Part shown: positions 38,646 to 54,100 of the stretch, piece after piece
Layout: every line of letters begins with the position of its first letter
Numbering within the stretch: the first letter of the stretch is position 1
Program-made: the position numbers and the translations under genes
Origin: Ianthella basta
Lineage: Eukaryota > Porifera > Demospongiae > Verongiida > Ianthellidae
Reading direction: 5' to 3'
NCBI GenBank assembly: GCA_964019415.1
Contig: OZ025890.1
Location: forward strand, 124,001 to 188,000
Length of the DNA: 64,000 nt
Notes under the pieces: generated by a model
Databases searched by the model: none
The model's input: only the letters and a program-made list of their open reading frames with translations
Told to the model about the DNA's origin: nothing

Positions 38646-40671
38646 ACTGTGCCCCGTACATGATGCACTGGATACCCTACAGGATGCACTGGATCCCCTG
38701 CAGAATGTACTGGATCCCCTACAGGATGCACTGGACCCCCTATTTGACACACTGGACCCCCTATAGGTTGCACAGGACCTTCTACACAATGCACTGGACC
38801 TCCTACATGATGCACTAGACCCCCTACAGGATGTACTGGACCCCCAATAAGGCTCACTGGTTCCCCCACAGGTTGCACTGGACCCCTTATGGGATGCACT
38901 GGACCCCCAATAGGTTGCAATGCACCCCCTACATGATGCACTGGATCCCCTACAGGATGCATTGGATCCCCTGCAGGATGCACTGGACCCCGTAAAGGAT
39001 GCACTGGACCTCCTACATGATGCACTGGACCCCCTACAGGATTTACTTGACCACCTATAGGGCGCACTGGACCCCCTATGGGTTGCACTGGACCCCTTAT
39101 GGGATGCACTGGATCCCCCACAGGTTGCACTGGACCCCCTATAGGCTGCACTGGACCCCCTACATGATGTACAAAATCCCCTATGGGATGCACTGGACCC
39201 CATACAACATGTACTGGACCCCCTATAGGTGGCACTGGACCCCCTACATGATGTACAAAATCCCCTACAGCATGCACTGGACCCCCTATAGGCTGCACTG
39301 GACCCCCTACATGATGTACAAAATCCCCTACAGGATGCACTGGACCCCCTACAACATGTACTGGACCCCTTACAAAATGCACTGGACCCCCTATAGGTGG
39401 CACTGGACGCCTTATAGGATGCAATGACCCCCTACAAAATGCACTGGACCCCCAACATGATGCACTGGACCCCTTACAGGATGTATTGGACCTCCTACAT
39501 GATGCACAGAACCCCCTACAAGATGCACTGGACCCCCTACAGGAAGTACAGAAACTCCTACAGGATGCACTGGACCCCCTACGAGGTGCACTGGACCCCC
39601 CACAGAATGCGCTGGACCCCCAATAGTTTGCACTGGACTCCTTATGGGATGCACTGGACCCCTACAAGATGCACTAGACCCTCTACAGGATGCACTGGAT
39701 CCCCTACTGGATGCACTGGACCCCCTAAAGGATGTACTGGATCCTGTACTGGATGCACAGGATCCCCTACAGGATGCACTGAACCCCCTACAAGATGCAC
39801 TCAACCCCTACAAGATGCACTGGACCCCCTACAGGAAGCACTGGACCCCTTATAGAATACACTGGATCCCCTATGGCTTGCACTGGACCCCATATGAGAT
39901 GCACTGGACCCCCAATAGGTTGCACTGCACCTCTACATGATGCACTGGATCCCCTATAGGACGCACTGGACCACCTATGGGTTACACTGGACCCCTTATC
40001 GGATGCACTGGACCCCCTACAGGATGCACTGGACCCCCTACAGGATGCACTGGACCCCCTACAGGATGCATTGGACCCCCTACAACATGCACTTGACCCC
40101 CTATATGACACAGTGGACCCCCTATAGGTTCCACTATACCCCTTATGGGATGGACTGGACCCCCTACAGGATGCACAGGACCCCTTACAAGATGCACTGG
40201 ACCCACACAGGATGCACTGGACCCCCGGCAAGATGCAATGGACCCCCCTACAAGATGCACTGGACCCCCTATAGGACGCACAGTACCACCTAAAGGTTGC
40301 ACTGGTCCCCTTATGGGATGCACTGGACCCTCTACAGGATGTACTGGACCCCCTACGAGATGCACTGGACGCCCTAAAAGATGCACTGGACACCTTGCAA
40401 ACCCTGCAAAATGAACTGCACCTCCTATAGGACGCAATGGACCACCTATACATTGCTCTGGACCCCTTATGGGATGCACTGGACCCCTACAGGATGCAAT
40501 GCACCTCCAATAGGGCGCACTGGACTCCCTATAGATTGCACTGGACCCCTTATGGGATGCACTGGACCCCCACAGGATTCACTGGACCCCTGGCAAGATG
40601 CACTGGACTCCCTATAGAACGCACTGGACCACCTATAGGTTGCACTGGACCCCTTATGAGATGCACTGATG
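38646..40671 (+). repeat. Family 2 satellite, 21-bp unit array (copy 2)
   Basis: This is the same 21-bp unit as copy 1. From about 39953 to the end it is nearly identical to the last part of copy 1 (about 36261-37092), including the rare words CCTTGCAAACCCTGCAAAAT and CCACCTAAAGGTTGC and the final junction ATGAGATGCACTGATGGC. It contains a local triplication with ATGATGTACAAAATCCCCTA (39.16-39.33 kb). Confidence 0.97.
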
Positions 40672-43600
40672 GCAAGATGAGGCAAGATGAGAGAAGATAA
40701 AGCAAGACAGGACAAGATGAGGAGAGATGAGGCAAGATGAAGCAAGATGAGGCAAGAGGAGACAAGATGCGACAAGATGAGATAAGATGAAGTGAGACGA
40801 GACGAGATGTGGCAAGATGAGGCAAGATGAGGTAAGATTTGGCAAGATGAGAAAAGATTTGGCAAGATAAGGATAGATGAGAAATGACAAGGAAAGATTT
40901 GACAAGATGAGACAAGATGAGGCAAGATCAGGACAGATTTGGAAAGATGAGGCAAGATGAGGCAAGATGAGTCAAGATGAGGCAAGATGAGGCAAGATGA
41001 GATAAGATAAGGCAAGTAGAAGCAAGATTAGGCAAGATGAGGCAAGATGAGGCAAGACGAGACAAGATGATGCAAGACGAGACAAAATGAGCAAAGATGA
41101 GGCAAGATGAGACAAGATGAGGAAAGATGAGACAAGATGAGACAAAATGAGGCAAGATGAGACAACATGAAGCAAGATAAGACAAGATGAGACAAGATGA
41201 CACAAGATGAAGCAAGATGAGGCAAGATGAAGCAAGATGAGACAAGACAAAGCAAGACGAGACAAGATGAGGCAAGATGAGGCAAGTCGAGACAAGATGA
41301 AGCAAGACGAGACAAGATGAGATAAGATGAGGCAAAATGAGGCAAAATGAGACAAGATGACGCAAGATGAGACAAGATGAAGCAAGATGAGGCAAGATGG
41401 GGCAAGATTAGGCAAGATGAGGCAAGATGAGACAAGATGAGGCAAGATGAGACAAGATGAGGCAAGATGAGACAAGACGTGGTAAGATGAGACAAGATGA
41501 AACAAGACGAGACAAGATGAGACAAAATGAGGCAAGATGAGGCACGATGAGAGAGGATGAGGCAAGATGAGACAAGATGAGGCAAGATGAGACAAGATGA
41601 GGCAAGATGAGACAAGATGAGGCAAGATGAGACAAGATGAGGCAAGATGAGACAAGACGAGGCAAGATGAGTCAAGATGAGTCAAGATGAGGCAAGATGA
41701 GATAAGATAAGGCAAGTAGAAGCAAGATTAGGCTAGATGAGGCAAGATGAGGCAAGACGAGACAAGATGATGCAAGACGAGACAAAATGAGCAAAGATGA
41801 GGCAAGATGAGACAAGATGAGGCAAGATGAGACAAGATGAGGCAAGATGAGGCAAGATGAGACAAGATGAGGCAAGATGAGGCAAGATGACACACGACGA
41901 GGTAAGATGACACAAGATGAAGCAAGATGAGGCAAGATGAAGCAAGATGAGACAAGACAAAGCAAGACGAGACAAGATGAGGCAAGATGAGGCAAGATGA
42001 GGCAAGATGAGATAACATGAGGCAAGATGAAGAAAGACGAGAAAAGATGAAGCAAGACGAGACAAGATGAGACAAGATGAGGCAAGATGAGACAAGATGA
42101 GACAAGATGAGGCAAGATGAGAAAAGATGAGGCAAGATGAGGCGAGATGAGACAAGATGAGGCAAGAAGAGGCAAGATGAGACAAGACGAGGTAAGATGA
42201 GACAAGATGAAGCAACATGAGGCAATATGAGGTAAGACGATACAAGACGAAGCAAGACGAGACAAGATGAGGCAAGATGAGACAAGATGAAGCAAGATGA
42301 GGCAAGATGAGACACGACGAGGTAAGATGACACAAGATGAAGCAAGATGAGACAAAATGAGGCAAGATGAGGCAAGACGAGACAAGATGGAGCAAGATGA
42401 GGCAAGATGAGGCAAAATGAGACAAGATGACGCAAGATGAGACAAGATGAAGCAAGATGAGGCAAGATGAGGCAAGATTAGGCAAGATGAGGTAAGATGA
42501 GACAAGATGAGGCAAGATGAGGCAAGAAGAGACAAGATGAGGCAAGATGAGGTAAGATGAGACAAGACGAGGCAAGATGAGACAAGATGAGGCAAAATGA
42601 GGCAAGATGAGACAAGACGATACAAGACGAAGCAAGACGAGACAAGATGAGGCAAGATGAGACAAGATGACACAAGATGAAGCAAGATGAGGCAAGATGA
42701 CACACGACGAGGTAAGATGACACAAGATGAAGCAAGATGAGGCAAGATGAAGCAAGATGAGACAAGACAAAGCAAGACGAGACAAGATGAGGCAAGATGA
42801 GGCAAGATGAGGCAAGATGAGATAACATGAGGCAAGATGAAGAAAGACGAGAAAAGATGAAGCAAGACGAGACAAGATGAGACAAGATGAGGCAAGATGA
42901 GACAAGATGAGACAAGATGAGGCAAGATGAGAAAAGATGAGGCAAGATGAGGCGAGATGAGACAAGATGAGGCAAGAAGAGGCAAGATGAGACAAGACGA
43001 GGTAAGATGAGACAAGATGAAGCAACATGAGGCAATATGAGGTAAGACGATACAAGACGAAGCAAGACGAGACAAGATGAGGCAAGATGAGACAAGATGA
43101 AGCAAGATGAGGCAAGATGAGACACGACGAGGTAAGATGACACAAGATGAAGCAAGATGAGGCAAGATGAAGCAAGATGAGACAAGATGAGGCAAGATGA
43201 GGCAAGACGAGACAAGATGGAGCAAGACGAGACAAGATGAGGCAAAATGAGGCAAAATGAGACAAGATGATGCAAGATGAGACAAGATGAAGCAAGATGA
43301 GGCAAGATGAGGCAAGATTAGGCAAGATGAGGTAAGATGAGACAAGATGAGGCAAGATGAGGCAAGAAGAGACAAGATGAGGCAAGATGAGGTAAGATGA
43401 GACAAGACGAGGCAAGATGAGACAAGATGAGGCAAAATGAGGCAAGATGAGACAAGATGAGGTAAGATCAGACAGATCAAGAAAAGATGAGGCAAGATGA
43501 CGCAAGATGAGACAAGATGAAGCAAGATGAGGCAAGATGAGGCAAGATTAGGCAAGATGAGGCAAGATGAGACAAGATGAGGCAAGATGAGGCAAGATGA

Positions 43601-46600
43601 GACAAGATGAGGCAAGATGAGGCAAGATGAGACAAGATGAAGCAAGATGAGACAAGACGAGGCAAGATGAGACAAGATGAGGCAAGATGAGGTAAGATGA
43701 GACAAGATGAGACAAGATGAGGTAAGATGAGACAAGATGAGGTAAGATCAGACAAGATCAAGAAAAGATGAGGCAAGATGAGGCAAGACGAGACGAGACG
43801 AAGCAAGACGAGACAAGATGAGGCAAGATGAGGCAAGATGAGACAAGATGAGGCAAAATGAGGCAAGATGAGTCAAGATGAGGTAAGATCAGACAGATCA
43901 AGAAAAGATGAGGCAAGATGACGCAAGATGAGACAAGATGAAGCAAGATGAGGCAAGATGAGGCAAGATTAGGCAAGATGAGGCAAGATGAGACAAGATG
44001 AGGCAAGATGAGGCAAGATGAGACAAGATGAGGCAAGATGAGGCAAGATGAGACAAGATGAAGCAAGATGAGACAAGACGAGGCAAGATGAGACAAGATG
44101 AGGCAAGATGAGGTAAGATGAGACAAGATGAGACAAGATGAGGTAAGATGAGACAAGATGAGGTAAGATCAGACAAGATCAAGAAAAGATGAGGCAAGAT
44201 GAGGCAAGACGAGACGAGACGAAGCAAGACGAGACAAGATGACACAAGATGAAGCAAGATGAGGCAAGATGAGGCAAGAGGAGGCAAGAGGAGGCAAGAT
44301 GAGGCAAGATGAGGCAAGATGAGGCAAGATGAGGCAAGATGAAGCAAGATGAGGCAAGATGAGACAAGGCGAGGTAAGATTAGGCAAGATGAGACAAGAT
44401 GAGGCAAGATGAGGCAAGATGAGGCTAGACGAGGCAAGATGAGGCAAGATGAGGCAAGATGAGACAAGATGAGACGAGATGAAGCAATACGAGGAAGATG
44501 AGTAAAGAAAAAGCAAGACGAGACAACATAAGGTAAGATGAGGCAAGATGAGGCAAGCTGAGACAAGATGAGGAAAGATGAGACAAGATGAGGTAAAATG
44601 AGGTAAGATGAGACAAGATGATGCAAGATGAGACAAAATGAGTAATGATGAGGCAAGATGAGACAAGATGAGGCAAGACGAGACAAGATGAGACAAGATG
44701 AAGCAAGATGAGACAAGATGAGACAAGATGAGGTAAGATGAGACAAGATGAAGCAAGATGAGGCAAGATGAGGCAAGATGAAGCAAGATGAAGCAAGATG
44801 AGATGAGACAAGATGAAGCAAGATGAGGCAAGATGAGGCAAGATGAAGCAAGATGAGACAAGATGAGACAAGATGAGACAAGATGAGACAAGATGAGGTA
44901 AGACGAGACAAGACGAAGCAAGATGAGACAAGATGAGGCAAGATGAGGCAAAATGAGACAAGATGAAGCAAGATGAGACAAGATGAAGCAAGATGAGGCA
45001 AGATGAGGCAAGATGAGGCAAGATGAGAAAAGATGAGGCAAGATGAGACAAGATGAGGCAAGATGAGGCAAGATGAGGCAAGATGGGGCAAGATGAGACA
45101 AGATGAAGCAAGATGAGATAAGATGAGGCAAGATGAGACAAGATGAGACAAGATGAATCAAGATGAGGCAATATGAAACAAGATCAGACCAGATGAAGCA
45201 AGATGAGGCAAGATGTGACAAGATGAGGCAAGATGAAGCAAGATGAGGCAAGATGAGGCAAGAGAAGATATCATGAGGCAAGATGAAGAAAGACGAGACA
45301 AAATGAAGCAAGACGAGACAAGATGAGACAAGATAAGGCAAGATGAGACTAGATGAGGCAAGATGAGACAAGATGAGGCAAGATGAGGGAAGATGAGACA
45401 AGATGAGGCAAGATGAGGTACGTAGATGAGGAAAGATGAGGCAAGATAAAGCAAGATGAGACGAGATGAGACGAGATGACACAAGATAATGCAAAATGAA
45501 ACAAGATGAGGCAAGATGAGGCAAGATGAGACAAGATAAGACAAGATGAAGCAAGATGAGGCATAATGAGACAAGACGAGGTAAGATGAGACAAGATGAA
45601 GCAAGACGAGAAAAAATGAGACAAAATGAGGCAAGGTGAGGCACGATGAGAGAGGGTGAGGCAAGATGAGAGAATATGAGGCACGATGAGGAAAGATGAG
45701 GCAAGATGAGACAAGATGAGTTAAAATGAGGTAAGATGAGACAAGATGACGAAAAACGAGACAAAATGGGACAAGATGAGGCAAGATGAGACAAGATGAG
45801 GCAAGATGAGACAAGATGAGGCAAGATGAGGCAAGATGAGACAAGATGAGGCAAGATGAGACAAGATGAGGCAAGATGAGGCAAGATGATGCCAGACGAG
45901 ACAAGATAAAGCAAGACGAGACAAAATGAGGCAAGATGAGGCAAGACGAGACAAGATGAAGCAAGACGAGACAAGATGAGATAAAATGAGGCAAGATGAG
46001 ACAAGATGAGGCGAGATGAAACAAGATGAGGCAAGATGAGACAAGATGGGGCAAGATGAGGCAAGATGAGGCAAGATGAGGTAAGATGAGACAAGATGAG
46101 GCAAGATGAGACAAGATGAGGTAAGATCAGACAAGATCAAGAAAAGATGAGGCAAGATGAGGCAAGACAAGACAAGACGAAGCAAGACGAAGCAAGATGA
46201 GACAAGATGAGGCAAGACGAGACAAGATGAAGCAAGACAAGACAAGACAAGATGAGGAAAGATGAGGCAAAATGAGACAAGATGATGCAATATGAGACAA
46301 GATGAGGCAAGATGAGACAAGATGAGGAAAGATGAGACAAGATGATGCAAGACGAGACAAAATGAGTAAAGATGAGGCAAGATGAGACAAGATGAAGCAA
46401 GATGAGACAAGATGAGGCAAGATGAGACAAGATGAGACAAGATGAAGCAAGATAAGGCAAGATGAGACAAGATGAGGCAAGATGAGGCTAGACGAGGCGA
46501 GATGAGGCAAGATGAGGCAAGATGAGACAAGATGAGACGAGATGAAGCAATACGAGGAAAATGAGTAGAGAAAAAACAAGACGAGACAACATGAGGTAAG

Positions 46601-49600
46601 ATGAGGCAAGATGAGGCAAGCTGAGACAAGATGAGACAAGATGAGGAAAGATGAGACAAGATGAGGTAAAATGAGGTAGGATGAAACAAGATGATGCAAG
46701 ACGAGACAAAATGAGTAAAGATGAGGCAAGATGAGACAAGATGAAGCAAGATGAGACAAGATGAGGCAAGATGAGGCAAGATGAGGCAAAATGAGACAAA
46801 ATGACGCAAGATGAGATAAGATGAGGCAAGATGAGGCAAGATGAAGAAAGACGAGACAAGATGAAGCAAGACGAGACAAGATGAGACAAGATGAAGCAAG
46901 ATGAGGCAAGATGAGACAAGATGAGGCAAGATAAGGTAAGATGAGAAAAAATGAGACAAAATGACGCAAGATGAGACAAGATGAGGCAAGACTAGGCAAG
47001 ATGAGGCAAGATGAGACAAGATGAGGCTAGATGAGGCAAGATGAGGCAAGATGAGGCAAGATGAGACAAGATGAGGCAATATGAAACAAGATCAGACAAG
47101 ATGAAGCAAGATGAGGCAAGATGAGACAAGATGAGGCAAAATGAAGCAAGATGAGGCAAGATAAGGCAAGATGAGGCAAGATGAAGAAAGACGAGACAAG
47201 ATGAAGAAAGACGAGACAAGATGAGACAAGATGAAGCAAGATGAGGCAAGATGAGACAAGAAGAGGCAAGATGTGGCAAGATGAGACAAGATGAGGCAAG
47301 ATGAGGCAAGATGAGACAAGATGATGCAAGATGAGGCAAGTGGAGACAAGATGAGGCAAGATGAGGTATGATGAGACAAGATTAGGCAAGATGAGACGAG
47401 ATGAGGCACGATGAAGCAAGATGAGACAAGATGAGAAAAGATGAGGCAAGATGAGACAAGACAAAGCAAGACGAGACAAGATGAAACAAGATGAGACAGG
47501 ATGAGGCAAGATGAGACAAGATGAGATAAGATGAGACAAGATGAGGCAAGATGAGACAAGATGAGGCTAGATGAGGCAAGATTAGGCTAGACGAAGCAAG
47601 ATGAGACAAGACGAAGCAAGATGAGACAAGACGAGATAAGATGAGGCAAGATGAAGCAATATGAGGCAAAATGAGACAAGATGACGCAAGATGAGAGACA
47701 AGATGAGACAAGATGAGGCAAGATGAGGCAAAATGAGGCAAAATGACGCAAGATGAGAGACAAGATGAGACAAGATGAGACAAGATGAGGCAAGATGAGA
47801 CAAGATGAGGCTAGATGAGGCAAGATTAGGCTAGACGAAGCAAGATGAGACAAGACGAGACAAGATGAGGCAAGATGAAGCAATATGAGGCAAAATGAGA
47901 CAAGATGACGCAAGATGAGAGACAAAATGAGACAAGATGAGGCAAGATGAGGCAAAATGAGACAAGATGACGCAAAATGAGACAAGATGAGGCAAGTTTA
48001 GGCAAGACGAGACAAGATGAGGCAAGATGAGGCAAGATGAGACAAGATGAGGCAAGATGAGACAAGATGAGGGAAGATGAGGCAAAATGAGACAAGATGA
48101 AGAAAGATAAGACAAGATGATGCAAGATGAGACGAGATGAGGCAAGATGAGACAAGATGAGGCAAGATGAAGCAAGATGAGGCAATATGAAACAAGATCA
48201 GGCAAGATGAAGCAAGATGAGGCAAGATGAGACAAGATGAGGCAAGATGAAGCAAGATGAGGCAAGACGAGGCAAGATGAGGCAAGATGAAGAAAGACGA
48301 GACAAGATGAAGCAAGACGAGGCAAGATGAGGCATGATGAGACAAGATGAGGCAAGATGAGACAAGATGAGGCACGATGAAGCAAGATGAGACAACATGA
48401 GGCAAGATGAGACAAGATAAGACAAGACAAAGCAAGACGAGACAAGATGAAGCAAGATGAGACAAGATGAGGCAAGATGAGACAAGATGAGACAAGATGA
48501 GACAAGATGAGGCAAGATGAGACAAGATGAGGCAAGATGAGGCAAGATTAGGCTAGACGAAGCAAGATGAGACAAGACGAGACAAGATGAGGCATGATGA
48601 GGCAGGAAAAGACAAGATGAAGCAAGACGTGACAAGATGAACCAAGATGAGGCAAGATGAGGCAAAATGAGACAAGATGAGGGAAGAAGAGACAAGATGA
48701 GGCAAGATGAGGCAAGATGAGGCAAGATGAGGCAAAATGAGACAAGATGAGGCAAGATGAGACAAGATGAGGCAAGATGAGGCGAGATGCGGCAAGATGA
48801 GGCAAGATGAGGCAAGATGAGACAAGATGAGGCAAGATGAGACAAGATGAGGGAAGATGAGGCAAAATGAGACAAGATGAAGAAAGATAAGACAAGATGA
48901 TGCAAGATGAGACAAGATGAGGCAAGATGAGACAAGATGAGGCAAGATGAAGCAAGATGAGGCAATATGAAACAAGATCAGGCAAGATGAAGCAAGATGA
49001 GGCAAGATGAGACAAGATGAGGCAAGATGAAGCAAGATGAGGCAAGACGAGGCAAGATGAGGCAAGATGAAGAAAGACGAGACAAGATGAAGCAAGACGA
49101 GGCAAGACGAGGCAAGATGAGACAAGATGAGACAAGATGAGGCAAGATGAGACAAGATGAGGCAAGATGAGGCAAGATGAGGCATGATGAGACAAGATGA
49201 GGCAAGATGAGACAAGATGAGGCACGATGAAGCAAGATGAGACAACATGAGGCAAGATGAGACAAGATAAGACAAGACAAAGCAAGACGAGACAAGATGA
49301 AGCAAGATGAGACAAGATGAGGCAAGATGAGACAAGATGAGACAGGATGAGACAAGATGAGGCAAGATGAGACAAGATGAGGCAAGATGAGGCAAGATTA
49401 GGCTAGACAAAGCAAGATGAGACAAGACGAGACAAGATGAGGCATGATGAGGCAGGAAAAGACAAGATGAAGCAAGACGTGACAAGATGAACCAAGATGA
49501 GGCAAGACGAGGCAAAATGAGACAAGATGAGGGAAGAAGAGACAAGATGAGGCAAGATGAGGCAAGATGAAGCAAGATGAGGCAAGATGAGACAAGATGA

Positions 49601-51185
49601 GGCAAGATGAGACAAGATGAGGCAAGATGAGGCGAGATGAGGCAAGATGAGGCAAGATGAGGCAAGATGAGACAAGATGAGGCAAGATAAAGCAAGATGA
49701 GACGAGATGATGATAGATGAGGCAAGATGAGACAAGATGAAGCAAGATGAGACAAGATGAGACAAGATGAAGCAAGATGAGGCAAGATGAGGCAATATGA
49801 AACAAGATCAGACAAGATGAAGCAAGATGAGGCAAGATGAGACAAGATCAGGCAAGATGAAGCAAGATGAGGCAAGACGAGGCAAGATGAGGCAAGATGA
49901 AGAAAGACGAGACAAGATGAAGCAAGATGAAGAAAGACGAGACAAGATGAAGCAAGATGAGACAAGATGAGACAAGATGAGGCAAGATGAGGAAAGATGA
50001 GACACGATGAGGCAAGATGAGACAAGATGAGGCAAGATGAGGCAAGATGAGACAAGATGGTGCAAGATGAGGCAAGTTGAGACAAGATGAGGCAAGATGA
50101 GGCATGATGAGACAAGATTAGGCAAGATGAGACGAGATGAGGCAAGATGAAGCAAGGTGAGACAAGATGAGAAAAGATGAGGTAAGATGAGACAAGAAGA
50201 GGCAAGATGAGGCAAGATTAGGCTAGACGAGGCAAGATGAGGCAAGATGAGGCAAGATGAAGCAAGATGAGGCAAGATGAGGCAAGATGAGACAAGATGA
50301 GGCAAGATGAGACAAAATAAGGCAAGATGAAGAAACGTGAGGCAAGATGAGACAAGATGAGGTAAGATGAGGTAAGATAAGACAAGATGAAGCAAGATGA
50401 GACAAGATGAGGCAAGATGAGACAAAATAAGGCAAGATGAAGAAACATGAGGCAAGATGAGACAAGATGAGGTAAGATGAGGTAAGATAAGACAAGATGA
50501 GGCAAGATGCGACAAAATAAGACAGGATGAAGAAACATGAGGCAAGATGAGACAAGATGAGACCACATGAAGCAAGCCGAGACAAGATGAGGCAAGATGA
50601 GACAAGATGAGGCAAGATAAAGCAAGATGAGACAAGATGAGACAAGATGAAGCAAGATGAGACAAGATGAGGCAAAATGAGGCAAGATTAGGCTAGACGA
50701 GGCAAGATGAGACAAGATGAGGCAAGATGAGGCAAGATGAGACAAGATGAGGCAAGATGAGGCTAGACGAGGCAATATGAGACAAGATGAGGCAAGATAA
50801 AGAAAGATGAGACAAGATGAGACAAGATGAGGCAAGATGAGACAAGATGAGGCAAGATGAGGCAAGATTAGGCTAGACGAGGCAAGATGAGACAAGATGA
50901 GGCAAGATGAGACAAGACGAAGCAAGAGGAGACAAGATGAAGCAAGATGAGACAAGATGAGGCAAGATGAGGCAAAATGAAATAAGATGAGGCAAGATGA
51001 GACAAGATGAGGCAAGATGAGACAAGATGAGACAAGATGAGGCAAGATGAGGCAAATGAGGCAAGATGAGACAAGATGAGGTAAGATGAGGCAAGATGAG
51101 ACAAGATGAGGCAAGATGAGGTAAGATGAGGCAAGATAAAGCAATATGAGACAAGATGAGACAAGATGAGGCAAGATGAGACAAG
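40672..51185 (-). repeat. Family 1 satellite, 10-bp unit array (long block)
   Basis: 10.5 kb of GCAAGATGAG, ACAAGATGAG, GCAAGATGAA and ACAAGACGAG monomers. Higher-order blocks are visible: an 820-bp duplication (marker GATAACATGAGG at about 42009 and 42829), a 421-bp duplication (marker GATCAGACAGATCAAG at 43466 and 43887), and a 0.78-0.85-kb duplication (48181-48960 with 48961-49800, marker GGCAGGAAAAGACAAG). Minus-strand frames of up to 687 codons cross it and are repeat artefacts. Confidence 0.97.
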
Positions 51186-51199
51186 GGCTCAAAGACTCT

Positions 51200-54100
51200 C
51201 TACAAGATGCACTGGACCCCTTACAGGATGCACTGGACCCCCTACGAGATACACCGGACCCCTACAAGATGCACTGGACCCGCCAAGAGATACACAGGAC
51301 CCCCTACGACATGAACGGGACCCCCTACAGGATGCATTGGATCGCCTACATGATGCACTGGACACCCTACAGGATGCACTAGACCCCTACGAGATGCACT
51401 GGACCACCTACAAGATGCACTAGACCCCCTACGAGATGCATTGGACCCCCTTCAAGATGCACTGGTCCCCTTACGACATGCACTTGACCCCCTAAGCCAT
51501 ACACTGGAATCCCAACGAGATGCACTGGACCCCCTATAAGATGCACTGGACCGCCTACGAGATACACCAGCCCCCCTACGAGATGCAATGGCCCCCCTAC
51601 AAGATGCAATGGACCCCCTACGAGATGCACTGGACCCCCTACGAGATGCACTGGACCTCTTACGAGATGCACTGGACCCCCTTCGAGATGCACTGGACCC
51701 CCTACGAGATGCACTGGACCCCCTACGAGATGCACTGGACCCCCTATGAGATGCACCGGACCCCCTATGAGATGCACTGGACCCCCTACGAGATGCACTG
51801 GACCCCCTACAAAATGCACTGGACTCCCTAAAAGATTCAGTGGACAACCCTAAAGGATGCACTTGACCCTGTACAAGATGCACTGGACCCCCTACATGAT
51901 TCACTGGACCCCCTACGAGATGCACTGGACCCCTACGAGATGCACTGGACCCCATACAAGATGCACTGGAGATCACTAAAGGATGCACTTGACCCCCTAC
52001 AAGATGCACTGGACCCCCTACGAGATGCACTGGACCCCCTACGAGATGCACTGGACCCCCTACGACTTGCACTGGACCACCAACGAGATACACTGGACCC
52101 CCTACGAGATGCACTGGACCCCCTTCAAGATGCACTGGACCCCCTACGAGATGCACTGGATACCCTACGACATGAACTGGACCACCTTCGAGATGCACTG
52201 GACCCCCTACAACATGCAATGGACCCCCTACGACTTGCACTGTACCCCCAACGAGATACACTGGACCCCCTACGAGATGCACTGGACCCCCTTCAAGATG
52301 CACTGGACCCCCTACAAGATGCACTGGACCCCCTAAGAGATGCACTGCACCCCCTACGACATGCACTGGACCCTCTACGAGATGCACTGTACCTCCTCTA
52401 GATGCTCTGGACCCCTGACGACATGCACTGGACCTCCTACAAGATGCTCTGGACCCCTTACAAGATGCACTGGACAACCCTAAAGGATGCACTTGACCCA
52501 CTACAAGAAGCACTGAACCCCCTAGATGATGCACTGGACCCCCTACGAGATGCACTGGACCCCCTACTAGATGCACTAGACCCCCTTCGAGATGCACCGG
52601 ACCCCCTACGACATGCACTGAACCCCCTACGACATGCACCGGACCCCTACGAGATGCACTGGACAACCCTAAAGGATGCACTTGACCCTCTACAAGATGC
52701 ACAGGACTCCCTACGAGATGCACTGGACCCCCTACGAGATGCACTGGACCCCTTACGAGATGCACAGGACTCCCTACGAGATGCACTGCCCCCCCTACGA
52801 GATGCACAGGACCCCCTTCAAGATGCACTGGAACCCTTACGACATGCACTGGACCCCCTACGAGATGCACTGGACCCCCTACGAGATTCACTGGACCCCA
52901 TAAGAGATGCACTGGACCCCCTACGAGATGCACTGGACCACCTACAAGAAGCACTGTACCCCCTACAAGATGCACTGGACCCCCTACTAGATGCACTGGA
53001 CCCCCTTCGAAATGCACTTGACCCTCTACGAGAAGCACTAGACCCCCTACATGATGCACTGGACCCCCTACGAGATGCACTGGACCCCCACGAGATGCAC
53101 CGGACCCCATAAGAGATGCACTGGACCCCCTTCGAGATGCACTGGATCCCCTACGAGATGCATTGGACTCCTACAAGATGCACTGGACCCCCTACGAGAT
53201 GCACTGGACCCCCTTCGAGATGCACTGGACCCCTACAAGATGCACTGGACCCCCTACGAGATGCACTGGATCCCATACAATATGCACTGGACCCCCTATG
53301 AGATGCACTGGACCCCCTACGAGATGCACTGGACCAGCTACAGTACGAGATTCACTGTACCCCCTTCGAGATGCTCTGGACCCCTTACGATATGCACTGG
53401 ACCACCTGCATGATGCACTGGACCCCATACGAGATGCACTGGACCCCCTACGAGATGCACTGGACCCCTACGAGATGCACAGGATCCCTACGACATGCAC
53501 TGGACCTCCTTGGAGATGCACTGGAACCCTTACGACATGCACTGGACCCCCTACAAGATGCACTGGGCCCCTTAAAGATACACTGGACAACCCTAAAGGA
53601 TGCACTTGACCCTCTACTAGAAGCACTGGACCCCCTACATGATGCACTGGACCCCCTACGAGATGCACTGGACCCCCTACGAGATGCACTGGACCCCCTA
53701 CAAGATGCACTGGACCCCTTCAAGATGCGCTGGACCCCTTACGACATGCACTGGACCCCCTTCGAGATGCACTGGACCCCCTACGAGATGCACTGGACCC
53801 CTACGAGATGCACTGGACCCCCTTCGAGATACACTGGACCGCCTACGACATGCACTGGACAGCCTACTGGATGCACTGGGCCCTGTACAAGATGCACTGG
53901 ACTCCCCTAAAGGATGCACTTGACCCCTTACAAGATGCACTGGACACCCTACAAGATACACTGGACACACTACAAGATGAACGTGACCCACTACAACATC
54001 CACTTGACCCCATACAAGTAGCACTAGATCCCCTACAAATGCACCCGGACCTCATACAGGATGTATTGGACCCCCTAAGAGATCCACGAGTCCCCTACAG

